DNA of 64,000 nucleotides from Saccharibacillus soli (GTDB lineage: Bacteria; Bacillota; Bacilli; Paenibacillales; Paenibacillaceae): positions 1,550,001-1,614,000 of the forward strand of contig NIOB01000001.1 of the NCBI GenBank assembly GCA_002189105.1, read 5' to 3'. The notes beneath the pieces are model-generated. The model searched no databases. It worked only from the letters and a program-made list of their open reading frames with translations, and was not told the DNA's origin. A program made the translations under genes and the position numbers. Each line of letters opens with the position of its first letter. Position 1 is the stretch's first letter. Of this stretch, positions 20,926-29,778 are shown piece by piece.

Positions 20926-21408
20926 CTAACCGCGTTCCGTTCCCTTGCCCAGCTTCTTGAGCAGTTCAGAGGCCGCTTCCGTCTCCTGAGCGTTCAAACC
21001 GCCCATGATCCGTCGTACCTCGGCTGCATGCTGCGGGAAGATCTCGTCAAACAAGGCTCGTCCCTCGTCCGTAATCTCGGCATAAATGACGCGCCGATCA
21101 TTGGGACTGGGCACACGCTTGAGCAGTTCCCGCTTCTCCAGCTTGTCGATGTTGTAGGTGACGCTGCCGCTGGTGATGAGAATCTTCTCTCCGATCTGCT
21201 GAAGCGGGAAACGTCCCTTGTTATAGAGCACTTCAAGAATCGTGAATTCGGACGGCGACAGGCCGTGTTTCTTCATATCCTTAACCGCGTGATCCATCAC
21301 ATTCTTATAAGCCTTGGAGAGAATCACGAACAGCTTGAGCGCTGCCTGTTCCTCAGCTGCGATCTCTTCCGCCGCCTGCGGGTCTGCTGCTTGCCGTTGT
21401 TCCGTCAT
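20926..21408 (-). CDS. mhqR: MarR-family repressor MhqR
   Basis: A 160-residue winged-helix regulator. The MarR core runs HGLSPSEFTILEVLYNKGRFPLQQIGEKILITSGSVTYNIDKLEKRELLKRVPSPNDRRVIY, including the conserved NDRR wing. It sits directly upstream of mhqO and mhqD, as expected for the quinone-sensing repressor MhqR. It is slightly longer than B. subtilis MhqR, with an N-terminal Gln/Ala/Glu-rich tail. AAGGAGGTG precedes the ATG. Its own promoter carries the same operator, indicating autoregulation. Confidence 0.88.
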   Translation of the reverse strand: MTEQRQAADPQAAEEIAAEEQAALKLFVILSKAYKNVMDHAVKDMKKHGLSPSEFTILEVLYNKGRFPLQQIGEKILITSGSVTYNIDKLEKRELLKRVPSPNDRRVIYAEITDEGRALFDEIFPQHAAEVRRIMGGLNAQETEAASELLKKLGKGTERG

Positions 21409-21457
21409 GGAAATTCACCTCCTTGAGTTGATCTGACTCCCGATCAGGAAGCCGGTT

Positions 21458-21514
21458 TATGTTTTAATTTAAATCTCTTGAATTAAAGATAAATCATTTT
21501 CGCTTTTCTGTCAA
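21458..21514 (-). promoter_or_regulatory. mhqR promoter and MhqR-type operator
   Basis: On the minus strand, TTGACA (21509-21514), a 17-base spacer and TATCTT (21486-21491) form a SigA promoter. Overlapping the -10 is the palindrome ATCTTTAATTCAAGAGAT (21473-21490, minus-strand reading), similar in layout to the B. subtilis MhqR site. The flanking bases 21458-21491 match those before mhqO. Confidence 0.8.
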
Positions 21515-21564
21515 CCCCTTATTCCAAAAGAATCAAGTCTGATAAGCTTGAATAGAAATGCAAA

Positions 21565-21584
21565 AAAAGCCCTGAAAAGGGCTT
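21565..21584 (-). terminator. Terminator of the 32-residue peptide gene
   Basis: On the minus strand, AAGCCC TTTTC AGGGCTT-type stem followed by seven T residues, 17 bases after the TAA of the small gene. Confidence 0.85.
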
Positions 21585-21600
21585 GGAACAGCAGCCTGAC

Positions 21601-21699
21601 TTAACGCCGCTTGCGCAGACCTTGCACCAGATTGATGACCTGTTTGGCGGTCGTAATCACCGTAACGATCGTTCCGACCGTACGCAGCAGTTTCTTCAT
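21601..21699 (-). CDS. Small cationic peptide gene, 32 residues
   Basis: A 32-residue reading frame starting MKKLLRTVGTIVTVITTAKQ and ending QGLRKRR. A hydrophobic, Thr/Val/Ile-rich middle is bracketed by basic ends. Support for it being a gene: GAGGAGG nine bases before the ATG, a TAA stop, and a rho-independent terminator 17 bases later. It lies 118 bases downstream of the MacB-like transporter gene on the same strand. Function is unknown. By composition it could be a membrane-associated small protein, a toxin-like peptide or a regulator of the neighbouring transporter; none is shown. Confidence 0.6.
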   Translation of the reverse strand: MKKLLRTVGTIVTVITTAKQVINLVQGLRKRR

Positions 21700-21817
21700 G
21701 TCGCAGGACCTCCTCGCAGGGGGATGGGAGCCGGCTTTCGCCAACTCGCTCTACTGCTTTTTCCCCATGAACGCAAGCAGCGAAACAGCCCCGGGCGTAG
21801 ATTCTCTCATTCAACCC

Positions 21818-24217
21818 TCATTCGCTTCGCAGGGCGGCTACCGGGTCTTTGCGTGCTGCGAACTTCGCGGGTATGAATCCTCCCAGCATGGTAAGCGCTA
21901 CGCTGAGTACCACCAGTGCGAGGGCATGCAGCGGATTCAGCACCGCAACGCCGGATAGATCCGTCATATTCTTCAGCACCGCATTGATCGGCAGGGTCAG
22001 CAGATACGCGATGCCAATCCCCAGCAGACCGGATGCCGCACCAATGATAAAGGTTTCCGCGTTAAAGACCCGTGTGATGTCTTTTTTGCGTGCGCCAAGG
22101 GCCCGAAGGACGCCAATCTCTTTGGTGCGCTCCAGCACCGAGATATACGTGATAATTCCAATCATGATGAGCGATACAAACAGCGAGATCGAAGCAAAGG
22201 CAATCAGGACGATCGTAATACCGTTCATAATCCCGCTCGACAGACTGGTGACGGTCGCAGCAAGATCGGTATAGACGACCTGTTCATCCGATCCCTTTCC
22301 TTTGTTCCAATCGTCGAGATAGGCGGTCAGCTGTTCCTTGGCATTAAAATCCTTGGGATACAGCGAGACGGAAGCCGGCTGCGAAGTAGCTCCAAGCGCT
22401 GCAAGAGTCTGCTGCTGGGTGGTGGCACTCGCCGGATCGATGGTGCTGGACGAACCCCCTGTCATTCCTGGTGGGCCAAAATTCATGCCTCCAAACAAAG
22501 ACAAACCGCCCGCTCGGCTAAAGGGCTGCCCGCTGACCACGTTGACTTTGCCATTGGCTTCTTGTGCCTTCACAACAGCCGAGACTTTCGCTTGTTCGAC
22601 AAACTGCTGCGCCAACTCATCCGAATACGCGATGCCGGGGTCCAGCGTAGACATAGGCGAATCCTGCTTTTTCCGAATGATTCCGGTCAGCTTCAACGTA
22701 ATCGCCTGTGGATCGTCATAGATGCGATTCAGCTCCGAAGCTTCTGCTCGTTCAAACAAACCTGCCCCCTTGGCCTGATAGAAGAGATCAGTCGGAATTA
22801 GCTTGAATGAAGTGCCCACAATCTGGTCAACGTTTACCGAAGAGGCTGTGTAGTCAAATCCCAGCGTCTCCAGCGCCGCTTTATCCACCCGATTATATTC
22901 GTCCACCACCAGTGCCACATCCGTTGGCTGGGTCGGAAAGGTTCCTGCAACCGCATCGTATACCTGCTGAATGTAGCTGCCGCCTACAGACGCTGGCTTG
23001 GAGGGATACGCCGTGAAGCCCGCTTCGCCCAGATCGACTCCGGATACCTGACCGTCAGGCAGCCGCTTGAGGATATTGAGGTGAACTTCACGCGTGTAGG
23101 AGATTCCATCCAGCAGGGCAGGATTAACCTTATTCAGATAATCCAGATAATCCTCGGTAATCCGGTTGGCATGAAGCACCGTATTCGCAGCCGGATCATA
23201 CGGATAGATCACGGGATCCTGCGGGAATTCTGGCCGCCCGACCTCTTCTCCACCTGACGTACCGGGCGGCGGCTGCGTAAAGTCGATATTGGCAGCCGTG
23301 CGGCTGATTGTCACGGGAAAATTGGACAGCGCACCGGATTCATATTTGCTGATCTGCTTATCAAATCCGTTCGACAACGACAGAATCAAAGCGATGCCAA
23401 TAATGCCAATACTGGAAGCGAAGGCAGTGAGTGCCGTTCTCCATTTCTTGGTGGCAATATTGCGGCCTGACAGCTGGAGTGCGGTCAGGTACCCCATGGA
23501 CGTTTTCTTCAATTGATATTCGGAAGATAAGTTATCCAGCTCCGGCGGGTTGCTGTCCGAGACGACCTGACCATCGCGGAACTGGACGATGCGATCCGCA
23601 TAACGTTCGGCCAGCTCCGGATTGTGCGTGACCATAATAACCAGCTTATCCCCTGCAATCTCCCGGATGAGATCCATAATCTGGGCACTGGTTGTTGTGT
23701 CGAGTGCCCCCGTCGGTTCATCCGCAAGAATAATATCGGGATCATTTGCCAGCGCACGGGCAATGGCGACGCGCTGCATCTGCCCACCCGAGAGCTGACC
23801 TGGCTTCTTGTGCATATGATCTTTTAGCCCGACACGCTCCAGCACCTCTTCTGCCTTGCCACGACGAATCGAAGGGCTAACGCCGCTTAATGTCATGCCC
23901 ATCTCCACGTTGCCGATAATGCTCATGTGGGAGATCAGGTTATAGCTTTGGAATACGAAGCCCACGCTGTTGTTGCGATAAGCATCCCAGTCGCGGTCCC
24001 GAAACTTCTGGGTGGACTGCCCGTTAATCAGCAGATCGCCGCCATCATAACGGTCAAGACCGCCGATCAGATTCAGACAGGTCGTTTTGCCCGAACCGCT
24101 CGGTCCCAGTATGGCGACAAATTCGTTCTCCCGAAATGTTAAACTGACGCCATCGAGCGCCGTCTGGGTAAAATCGCCGGTCGTATAGGTCTTGGAAATT
24201 TGCTGAAGTTGAAGCAT
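21818..24217 (-). CDS. MacB-like ABC transporter, fused ATPase and permease
   Basis: A 799-residue fusion. Residues 1-230 are a LolD/MacB-type ATPase with Walker [10 protein letters not shown] loop FVFQSYNLI, signature LSGGQMQR and Walker [14 protein letters not shown] first membrane helix at about 285-305 ([16 protein letters not shown]) is followed by a large extracytoplasmic domain (about 310-640). A C-terminal FtsX-like block of three helices contains [20 protein letters not shown] and ends [17 protein letters not shown]. Such proteins drive export or mechanotransmission from the outer face rather than classical transport. The start is ATG 24217 after AAGGAGGG. Substrate unknown; antimicrobial-peptide or lipoprotein handling are family possibilities. 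Confidence 0.87.
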   Translation of the reverse strand: MLQLQQISKTYTTGDFTQTALDGVSLTFRENEFVAILGPSGSGKTTCLNLIGGLDRYDGGDLLINGQSTQKFRDRDWDAYRNNSVGFVFQSYNLISHMSIIGNVEMGMTLSGVSPSIRRGKAEEVLERVGLKDHMHKKPGQLSGGQMQRVAIARALANDPDIILADEPTGALDTTTSAQIMDLIREIAGDKLVIMVTHNPELAERYADRIVQFRDGQVVSDSNPPELDNLSSEYQLKKTSMGYLTALQLSGRNIATKKWRTALTAFASSIGIIGIALILSLSNGFDKQISKYESGALSNFPVTISRTAANIDFTQPPPGTSGGEEVGRPEFPQDPVIYPYDPAANTVLHANRITEDYLDYLNKVNPALLDGISYTREVHLNILKRLPDGQVSGVDLGEAGFTAYPSKPASVGGSYIQQVYDAVAGTFPTQPTDVALVVDEYNRVDKAALETLGFDYTASSVNVDQIVGTSFKLIPTDLFYQAKGAGLFERAEASELNRIYDDPQAITLKLTGIIRKKQDSPMSTLDPGIAYSDELAQQFVEQAKVSAVVKAQEANGKVNVVSGQPFSRAGGLSLFGGMNFGPPGMTGGSSSTIDPASATTQQQTLAALGATSQPASVSLYPKDFNAKEQLTAYLDDWNKGKGSDEQVVYTDLAATVTSLSSGIMNGITIVLIAFASISLFVSLIMIGIITYISVLERTKEIGVLRALGARKKDITRVFNAETFIIGAASGLLGIGIAYLLTLPINAVLKNMTDLSGVAVLNPLHALALVVLSVALTMLGGFIPAKFAARKDPVAALRSE

Positions 24218-24477
24218 GAGGCGCCCTCCTTTTGATCTAAACAATAGGGTTCGATGATAGAACATCCACCTATTCCACGGAGTCAAATGAACAGTGGGTC
24301 AGATTCCTGTACTCCCGACTATACAATACTTGTCTTCCACGCGAAAGCGCAGCATGATTGCTCACCTGGTTGTCGCTGTTTTGATTCGTCACGCAAACCT
24401 CAAGAATTGGCGATTTCCTCCGCACATTTTCGGTTAATCCCTCTCATGAGCGATAACTAAAAGAAAGGGGCTTTTCC

Positions 24478-25176
24478 ATGTCGAACGCTGAGTCGTATCA
24501 ATCTCTTCATGACTATTCTGATCTGATCTGCAAGAACCAATTCGGCAAAAAGCCCGATTCGATTGAAATTCGGGCCAACGACCGATGCTGCTTAATCTTC
24601 TACCACGGACTTGTGGATGAAAAGGATGACCGGCTGCCCAGTGATCCGGATGAACGCTATTCCCATGTATACATTTTGCTCGAACAATTCATTTTCCCCA
24701 TGCTTAAACCCAAGATCGAAGCCGCGTCCACCCGACACGTCGAATATGTGTTTATGGATTGGAAAAGTGAAACCAACACGTCAATGATTGCAGCCTTCCT
24801 GATCCCTCTCAGCGATCCGCTGCCGGAAGACCTTTATGCAGGCAAAGCCCAACTCCACAGCGATGTCGAGTCGATCACCGCAAAAGTTCAAAAAACACCC
24901 GTAAGAATCGAATCGTTTCGACTTGACCCGGATATTCTGATGGTGATCCGCAAAGGGCTGCTTATCAGTCTGGAGAAGAAGCTGGTCAAAAAGGGCTTTA
25001 ATACCCAGCTGCGTATCGCCAAACGCGAACTTGAACTGGATCGCTTTATGGAAGGTCTGCCCATCCGCGAGCTTCTAAACCGTGATCTGGAAGCTTCCTA
25101 TATCGACTGGTCATTCAAGGATGATGTGAGTCTGCTGCTGCTCAAGCTGGGAGACGAGATTGCCCCGGAATCATAA
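24478..25176 (+). CDS. MpsC/DUF2294-like protein, two-domain
   Basis: A 232-residue soluble protein made of two similar halves of about 110 residues. The first begins SLHDYSDLICKNQFGKKPDSIEIRANDRCCLIFYHG, the second SDVESITAKVQKTPVRIESFRLDPDILMVIRKGLLISLEKKLV. This pattern resembles the DUF2294 family, now linked to MpsC of the membrane-potential-generating MpsABC system, and B. subtilis YbcI. The match is from memory of the pattern and is moderate. No mpsA or mpsB is nearby. AAAGGGG precedes the ATG. A strong terminator follows. Confidence 0.5.
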   Translation: MSNAESYQSLHDYSDLICKNQFGKKPDSIEIRANDRCCLIFYHGLVDEKDDRLPSDPDERYSHVYILLEQFIFPMLKPKIEAASTRHVEYVFMDWKSETNTSMIAAFLIPLSDPLPEDLYAGKAQLHSDVESITAKVQKTPVRIESFRLDPDILMVIRKGLLISLEKKLVKKGFNTQLRIAKRELELDRFMEGLPIRELLNRDLEASYIDWSFKDDVSLLLLKLGDEIAPES

Positions 25177-25242
25177 GGCAATGAACACAAAAATAAAACA
25201 AGGCGCTTCGCAAACCGGTTGCAGAGCGATTATAGACGCATG

Positions 25243-25282
25243 AAAACCCCCGGTTCTTCATCAGTGAAGAACCGGGGGTTTT
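25243..25282. terminator. Bidirectional terminator with 18-bp perfect stem
   Basis: AAAACCCCCGGTTCTTCA pairs perfectly with TGAAGAACCGGGGGTTTT around a TCAG tetraloop, between convergent genes ending at 25176 and 25393. Confidence 0.92.
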
Positions 25283-25392
25283 CATTACATCTACAAAATT
25301 ATACCCCTACCGGATGGAACCACTCTGATCCAAGTCCCTCAAACCACTTTCTTCCGGTTGGGGAGGACTCGGATTCCATTACGAAAGTTACA

Positions 25393-25692
25393 TTACGAAA
25401 GTATTTCGCCTTCTGTGTAATGCTCTGCGCAGAACGTTTCCGTCTCAGCCAGCTCATCGTCTTCCAGATCGAAATCCAGCACTTTCTGCGAACCTCTCTC
25501 GATGATCTCATGCTTGACGATGCGGCGATTGTCGCCATCCACGCTGTAGATGACGCGCAGCAGCAGACCCTGAGGCGTATACAGCTCGTCCTCTTCGTCC
25601 ACCTCAAATTCAATCATAAACTCATAACGTTCGCCCTGCACGATGCCGAAGGCATCCCGAATCTTCTCTACAGTATATTCTGTAAATTCCAT
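25393..25692 (-). CDS. DUF6509 family small acidic protein
   Basis: A 99-residue acidic cytoplasmic protein. The segments TVEKIRDAFGIVQGERYEF, EDELYTPQGLLLRVIY and KVLDFDLEDDE resemble the DUF6509 family of Paenibacillaceae, whose function is unknown. Its ATG lies one base past the helicase stop codon, with AAGGAG inside the helicase coding end, so the two genes are translationally coupled. The coupling suggests an accessory role for the helicase, but this is inference. Confidence 0.65.
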   Translation of the reverse strand: MEFTEYTVEKIRDAFGIVQGERYEFMIEFEVDEEDELYTPQGLLLRVIYSVDGDNRRIVKHEIIERGSQKVLDFDLEDDELAETETFCAEHYTEGEILS

Positions 25693-25693
25693 C

Positions 25694-27631
25694 TCAATTC
25701 TCCTTCATTACCGTGCTTTGCGGCAGCAATCCGGCTACCCGCTCACGCACCTCTTGTTGTCGTAACGCTTCTCCAAAAATGTCCACGCTGCCGCTGTCGC
25801 CGCTGGTGCGGATCAGGCGGCCAATGCCCTGACGAAGGCGGAGCAGCATGTACGGCATATCCACCTCACCAAAGGGGTCAGCCGACTCGCGCCGCTTCGC
25901 GGCAAATACCGGATCGTTAGGCGGGAATGGAAGCTCCCAGATGATAACATGGTTTAGCGAAATCCCTGGCACGTCCAGACCTTCCCACAGAGTGACCGCG
26001 CAGAGGTTGACCTGCGTGCCGTTCTGGAATTCCGAGATCAGGCGGCTGATCTCCGCATCTCCTTCATACAGCAGCGGGAATTCGGCAAACTCCAGGCGCG
26101 AATCGGCCTCTTCGCGGAACTTCTCCATCTCTTCCCGGGATGGGAACAGCAGCAGGGTTCCACCTGCACGGCGCTCCAGCACCTGAAGCACATGATTCGT
26201 CTTCGCTTCAATCGAAGTCTCGGTATTCATCGACGCCTTCATGCTGGCTTCATAGTCGTAAGGCGAAGATACGGAGAATGACAGATAATCCGTGACGCCC
26301 AGACTGTCGGCGATATAATCAAAGGATTCATCCGCCGACAGGGTGGCCGACGAGAAGACGATCGGCATCTGACGACCGAAGACCCGTTCGTTCAGCACTT
26401 CCTTGACCTTCTTGGGCATCAGTACCAGCGTCAGATCGCCCTGGTCATCCTGCGTCCAGCAGATCAGTTCACGCGGCTGACTGAAGAGAGCCAGTGCCGT
26501 CTGCATCATCTCCAGATGCTCCTCAACGATGCGCAGCTGATATTCGTCCAGACTGAACATGCCGCTCTCAAAAACAATCTCCTCTTCAATCGCATCCACC
26601 GCACTGCGGAAAGCAGCTACTCCTGCCATCAGCTCGGCCGTGAGTTCAAGCTCACTGCGCTCCGATGCCGGAACCGGTGTACTGAATCTGGACAGCAGCT
26701 CAAACAGATCGTCACTGCGTTCGATGGCGGCCTCTACCGACAGCGCCAGCGTCTCACGGACTTCCCCTTCCAGCAGCCGGGTGACGATCGACTCGAACGC
26801 AGAATGTTTGAGCTTGTAGGTCAGTGCACTCTGTGCAGCTGTCTCCAGCAGGTGACCTTCATCAAATACCACAGAGCTGTGCTCGGGCAGCAGCGGAAGC
26901 TGACCTTCGCGCTTGCGAGCTTCATACGTCCACACATGCTCCATATAAAAATCATGCGAGCAGACGATCAGATCGGAAGCCTTGCGATAATGGTCGCGTG
27001 AAAGGGTCTGTCCACAACGATGACGGCGGCTGCATACGAGGCAGTCCTGGAACACGTCCCAGCCGACTTTGTTCCACTGCGTGTCGTCCAGCTCGGGATA
27101 ATCCTTACGGCTGCCATACGGATAAAAAGCTTGCAGCGTGTCCGGGAAATGAACGAATGGCGGAAGCTCCTCATAAATCTCCTGGAACGTCTCTCCTTCA
27201 AATCCCATCCCCCGCGCTTCATCCAGCTTGTTGAGGCAGAGATATTGGTCGGGAGATTTGCCCAGCCGCACGTCGATGTTCAAGTCAAGATAACGGGCGA
27301 TCTTGGCGATGTCCCCTTCCGGCTTCACAAGCTGTTCGATCAGCGATTCGTCTGCACAGGCGATCACAGCCGGTTTGCGTGTATAGCGGGCGTAAAGTGC
27401 CGCATACAGCAGGTAGACGAGCGTCTTGCCCGTTCCAACGCCAGCTTCGGCGAAAATGGTCTTTTTTTCCTTATAGGCACGCTCCAGTTGGAACGCCATG
27501 AAGATCTGTTCATCACGGGTCTCGAATCCCGCCTCGGGCAAAATATCGTAAAAAACATCCGCGATCCAATCGGAAGCCTGATCCAAAAATGGAGCCGCAG
27601 GGTCAAACGTAAATGGATAAGTAGTGGTCAA
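25694..27631 (-). CDS. ATP-dependent DNA helicase, Rad3/DinG (YoaA-like) type
   Basis: A 645-residue superfamily 2 helicase. Walker A is EAGVGTGKTL (about residues 61-70), the DEAH box is VVFDEGHLLE, and the helicase C-terminal motif VI is RLRQGIGRLIRTSGDSG. Between motifs I and II are Cys residues (QYLC, DCLVCSRRHRCGQ) in the arrangement of the iron-sulfur cluster of XPD/Rad3-type helicases. It should unwind DNA 5'-3' in repair or structure resolution. The start is a TTG at 27631, with GGAGG 12 bases upstream and no better start close by. It lacks the exonuclease domain of B. subtilis DinG. Confidence 0.86.
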   Translation of the reverse strand: MTTTYPFTFDPAAPFLDQASDWIADVFYDILPEAGFETRDEQIFMAFQLERAYKEKKTIFAEAGVGTGKTLVYLLYAALYARYTRKPAVIACADESLIEQLVKPEGDIAKIARYLDLNIDVRLGKSPDQYLCLNKLDEARGMGFEGETFQEIYEELPPFVHFPDTLQAFYPYGSRKDYPELDDTQWNKVGWDVFQDCLVCSRRHRCGQTLSRDHYRKASDLIVCSHDFYMEHVWTYEARKREGQLPLLPEHSSVVFDEGHLLETAAQSALTYKLKHSAFESIVTRLLEGEVRETLALSVEAAIERSDDLFELLSRFSTPVPASERSELELTAELMAGVAAFRSAVDAIEEEIVFESGMFSLDEYQLRIVEEHLEMMQTALALFSQPRELICWTQDDQGDLTLVLMPKKVKEVLNERVFGRQMPIVFSSATLSADESFDYIADSLGVTDYLSFSVSSPYDYEASMKASMNTETSIEAKTNHVLQVLERRAGGTLLLFPSREEMEKFREEADSRLEFAEFPLLYEGDAEISRLISEFQNGTQVNLCAVTLWEGLDVPGISLNHVIIWELPFPPNDPVFAAKRRESADPFGEVDMPYMLLRLRQGIGRLIRTSGDSGSVDIFGEALRQQEVRERVAGLLPQSTVMKEN

Positions 27632-27665
27632 GATGTGCGTAAACCTCCATTAAAAGTGCAATTTA

Positions 27666-27833
27666 TTTAGGCCGTGTACGCAAACTTGACGATGTGCATC
27701 TTTCGTCGCCTTTTCGCTCTCCACGGCGTCAATGCTCCTTGACGTGCCCCGGCACGCCTTCGTAACCTTTCCTTGTTGAGCACGAAAATTCACCTAAATC
27801 TGCTCCCCTCGAAGTTTGCGTACACGCCCTAAA
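27666..27833. mobile_element. 168-bp element with 22-bp terminal inverted repeats (MITE candidate)
   Basis: The left end (27666-27687) and right end (27812-27833) are inverted copies differing at one of 22 positions; the shared core is GTGTACGCAAACTT. The interior of about 124 bases has no gene. Size, perfect-like ends and intergenic position fit a miniature inverted-repeat element. A clear target-site duplication was not seen. A long imperfect hairpin with a regulatory or structural role is the alternative. Confidence 0.55.
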
Positions 27834-27983
27834 CCGAAATGAAAGAAAACCGGGAGTAATGAAGCCGATTCAAACATGAGGAAAGGCCCGGCATTGTCAA
27901 TCGGTTCGCAATCGGGCCAACCGTCATTATAACCGGAAAAGGACATCTTGGCGAGGGGCAGACCGTGAAGAATCCGATTCTAC

Positions 27984-28020
27984 AAAAAAAGCTGCCCGCC
28001 TACCTCAAAGCGGAGCAGCC
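27984..28020 (-). terminator. Terminator of the isomerase/epimerase gene
   Basis: On the minus strand, GCTGCTCCGC pairs with GGCGGGCAGC across a short loop, followed by seven T residues, 23 bases after the stop. Confidence 0.8.
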
Positions 28021-28042
28021 TAATTCCTTCTTCTGCTGCCCT

Positions 28043-28882
28043 TCAGAGCAGCCCGGCAGCGGCAAATACCCGATCGTAGCCTTCACGCGAACGCTGTACC
28101 AACCGTTCAGGCTCCTCCGTTGGCGCAGAAGGGGTCAGAATCTCCTGTGTGACCGAAGCCTCATATCCGATCGCATGCAGCACACGCAGGAATCCTGCCA
28201 GGTCAATCACGCCTTCCCCAGGATAGAGGCGGTCATTGTCCAGCACCTGTTCTAACGGAACGTCGCGGGCATCATTCAGATGAACGTGAACGATCTGTTC
28301 GGGACGCAGCCGCTCAATATCGGAGATGTGCAGCTCATTCGTATACCAATGATACGCGTCCAGCAACAGACCCACATTCGGCTCGCCGATCGCTTCAATC
28401 CAATCGAGCGTCTCCTGCATCCCCCAGATGAAAGGGTTTTTCCAGGCTGTCCGCAGATGATGGGGACCGACAAATTCCAACCCCAGACGAATACCGTAAG
28501 CGCCCAGAATCTGGGCACAGATCCGCAGACGCCGAGTGGCTAATACCATGAAATGTGCAGAATTCTGGTCAGTCGAAGGCAGCACATAGGTACAGCAGCG
28601 TGTGCAGCCCAGTCTATGCGCAGCCGCAGCCGCTTCCGTCAACGCAGGCAGTCCAGCTCGAAAAGTCTCTTCGTCTGTACGCCATTCAACCGGTAGATCG
28701 ATCGAAGCCAGCCGCAGCCCATACTCCGCAAGCTGCTCGGCCGCTCCCTCTGCGCCATATCGCTCAATCAAAGCCCGCGCATCCAGATCAACCGTCTGAA
28801 ATCCTCCTGCTGAAGCCAACTGCATAAACTGTTCGTCACTCGTCACTGCGCCTAGTCCGGCACGTGTTAACCCTCGTAACAT
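28043..28882 (-). CDS. Sugar phosphate isomerase/epimerase (xylose isomerase-like TIM barrel)
   Basis: A 279-residue AP-endonuclease-2/xylose isomerase-like barrel. The metal-site segments are visible: GLEFVGPHH with a Glu, VGLLLDAYHWY with Asp and His, and HVHLNDAR with His and Asp. These enzymes isomerise or epimerise sugars, inosose or hydroxypyruvate-type compounds; the substrate cannot be named. GGAGGAGG precedes the ATG at 28882. It appears to be a single-gene unit with its own terminator. Confidence 0.82.
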   Translation of the reverse strand: MLRGLTRAGLGAVTSDEQFMQLASAGGFQTVDLDARALIERYGAEGAAEQLAEYGLRLASIDLPVEWRTDEETFRAGLPALTEAAAAAHRLGCTRCCTYVLPSTDQNSAHFMVLATRRLRICAQILGAYGIRLGLEFVGPHHLRTAWKNPFIWGMQETLDWIEAIGEPNVGLLLDAYHWYTNELHISDIERLRPEQIVHVHLNDARDVPLEQVLDNDRLYPGEGVIDLAGFLRVLHAIGYEASVTQEILTPSAPTEEPERLVQRSREGYDRVFAAAGLL

Positions 28883-29194
28883 AAGCTCCTCCTCCTACAC
28901 TTGTTGAATCCAACCTTCTCTGAAACGTTAGAGCGCGGCTCCGTTTTATTCTACCGCTTGTATTCGTTTCCATCGTATTACGGGTAAGCGGTAATTTCAA
29001 ACGTTTTCGGTCAAAAAAGGCTTATCAATTCGGCGGCTTGGGAAGCTTGAGCGTTAACGTGGGATGAATTGTTACTGAGATTTTTTCACAATCAGCTTCC
29101 GGAAAAGAACAGCCTGAAAAACCGTTCCCATCTATTCCAAGGGAAACGGCTCAGACACTAACTCTCGTATTCTGAAATTATTATGGATGACCGC
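28883..29194. other. Intergenic region
   Basis: This 312-base gap between two minus-strand genes contains the terminator at 29116-29150 and presumably the epimerase promoter. No further feature was recognised. Confidence 0.4.
29116..29150 (-). terminator. Terminator of the sigma/ABC operon
   Basis: On the minus strand, CCGTTTCCC and GGGAACGG form an imperfect stem followed by TTTTTC, about 45 bases after the last gene. Confidence 0.75.
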
Positions 29195-29755
29195 TCATTC
29201 CCGCTCCTCTGGCTGCTGTTTATTCAACAGTTCGTCAACGGTATCCCAGCGATTTCGATATTTGACCAGCCTTGGGTGCAGCTGCTCGGGGGCTTCGTCC
29301 AGCACCAGGCGGATGCGTACAATCCATTCTTCAAAGGTAGCAAACGATGCGAATCGATTGGCATTATCCGGCGTCAGATAGATGAAAAGCGGTGATGGAT
29401 ATTTCTCCTGAATAAACCGCAGGGCAGCTTCCAACGGTGTATATTTCTTGCGTTTGCCATCCCAGCTCTCGACACTGACGTTTCGCATGACCTGCTGCTC
29501 CTTGCGCCATTCATGCAGTCGGTCGTCTCTTTTATAAAAAGCACTGGCGTTTTCGCCCGTAAGGCGCTTCACTGTTGCCTCGTGCAGCGGATACAGCACC
29601 AGATGGGCGAATGAACGCGCCACAGCCGCCTGTGCAGCACGTTCCAACTGCGCGTCTTCAATCTGCTCAAACGAGTCATAGAAGACCAGTGTTCCCTTTA
29701 CCGTTCGTTTAGCAGGCTCCGTGCCAAATGGAATATGATAGGTTTGTCTGCCCAT
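29195..29755 (-). CDS. Protein of unknown function
   Basis: A 186-residue soluble, charged protein that I do not recognise. It has no signal peptide or membrane segment. Segments that may be conserved are GTLVFYDSFEQIEDAQLERAA, HLVLYPLHEATVKRL, YKRDDRLHEWRKEQQ and a C-terminal VKYRNRWDTVDELL. Its ATG is 23 bases after the ABC permease stop with AAGGATC nearby, so it is the last gene of the sigma-factor operon and may assist that transporter or stress response. Confidence 0.7.
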   Translation of the reverse strand: MGRQTYHIPFGTEPAKRTVKGTLVFYDSFEQIEDAQLERAAQAAVARSFAHLVLYPLHEATVKRLTGENASAFYKRDDRLHEWRKEQQVMRNVSVESWDGKRKKYTPLEAALRFIQEKYPSPLFIYLTPDNANRFASFATFEEWIVRIRLVLDEAPEQLHPRLVKYRNRWDTVDELLNKQQPEERE

Positions 29756-29778
29756 GATCCTTGCCCCTCTCCCGGATC

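Larger units (their letters stand above)
27632..28042. other. Intergenic region with inverted-repeat element and hairpins
   Basis: This 411-base gap holds, in order, the 168-bp inverted-repeat element (27666-27833), a hairpin GGCCCG..ATTG / CAAT CGGGCC at 27885-27918 without a T run, and the terminator of the epimerase gene. No protein-coding gene is supported. Confidence 0.6.

Noticed and set aside
21533-21814. 93-codon minus-strand frame overlapping the small peptide gene
   Set aside because: It runs through the terminator, has no suitable ribosome-binding site and is in another frame from the supported 32-codon gene.
28990-29010. cre-like site TTCAAACGTTTTCG before the epimerase gene
   Set aside because: Only about 11 of 14 positions fit the CcpA consensus, with mismatches at conserved positions.
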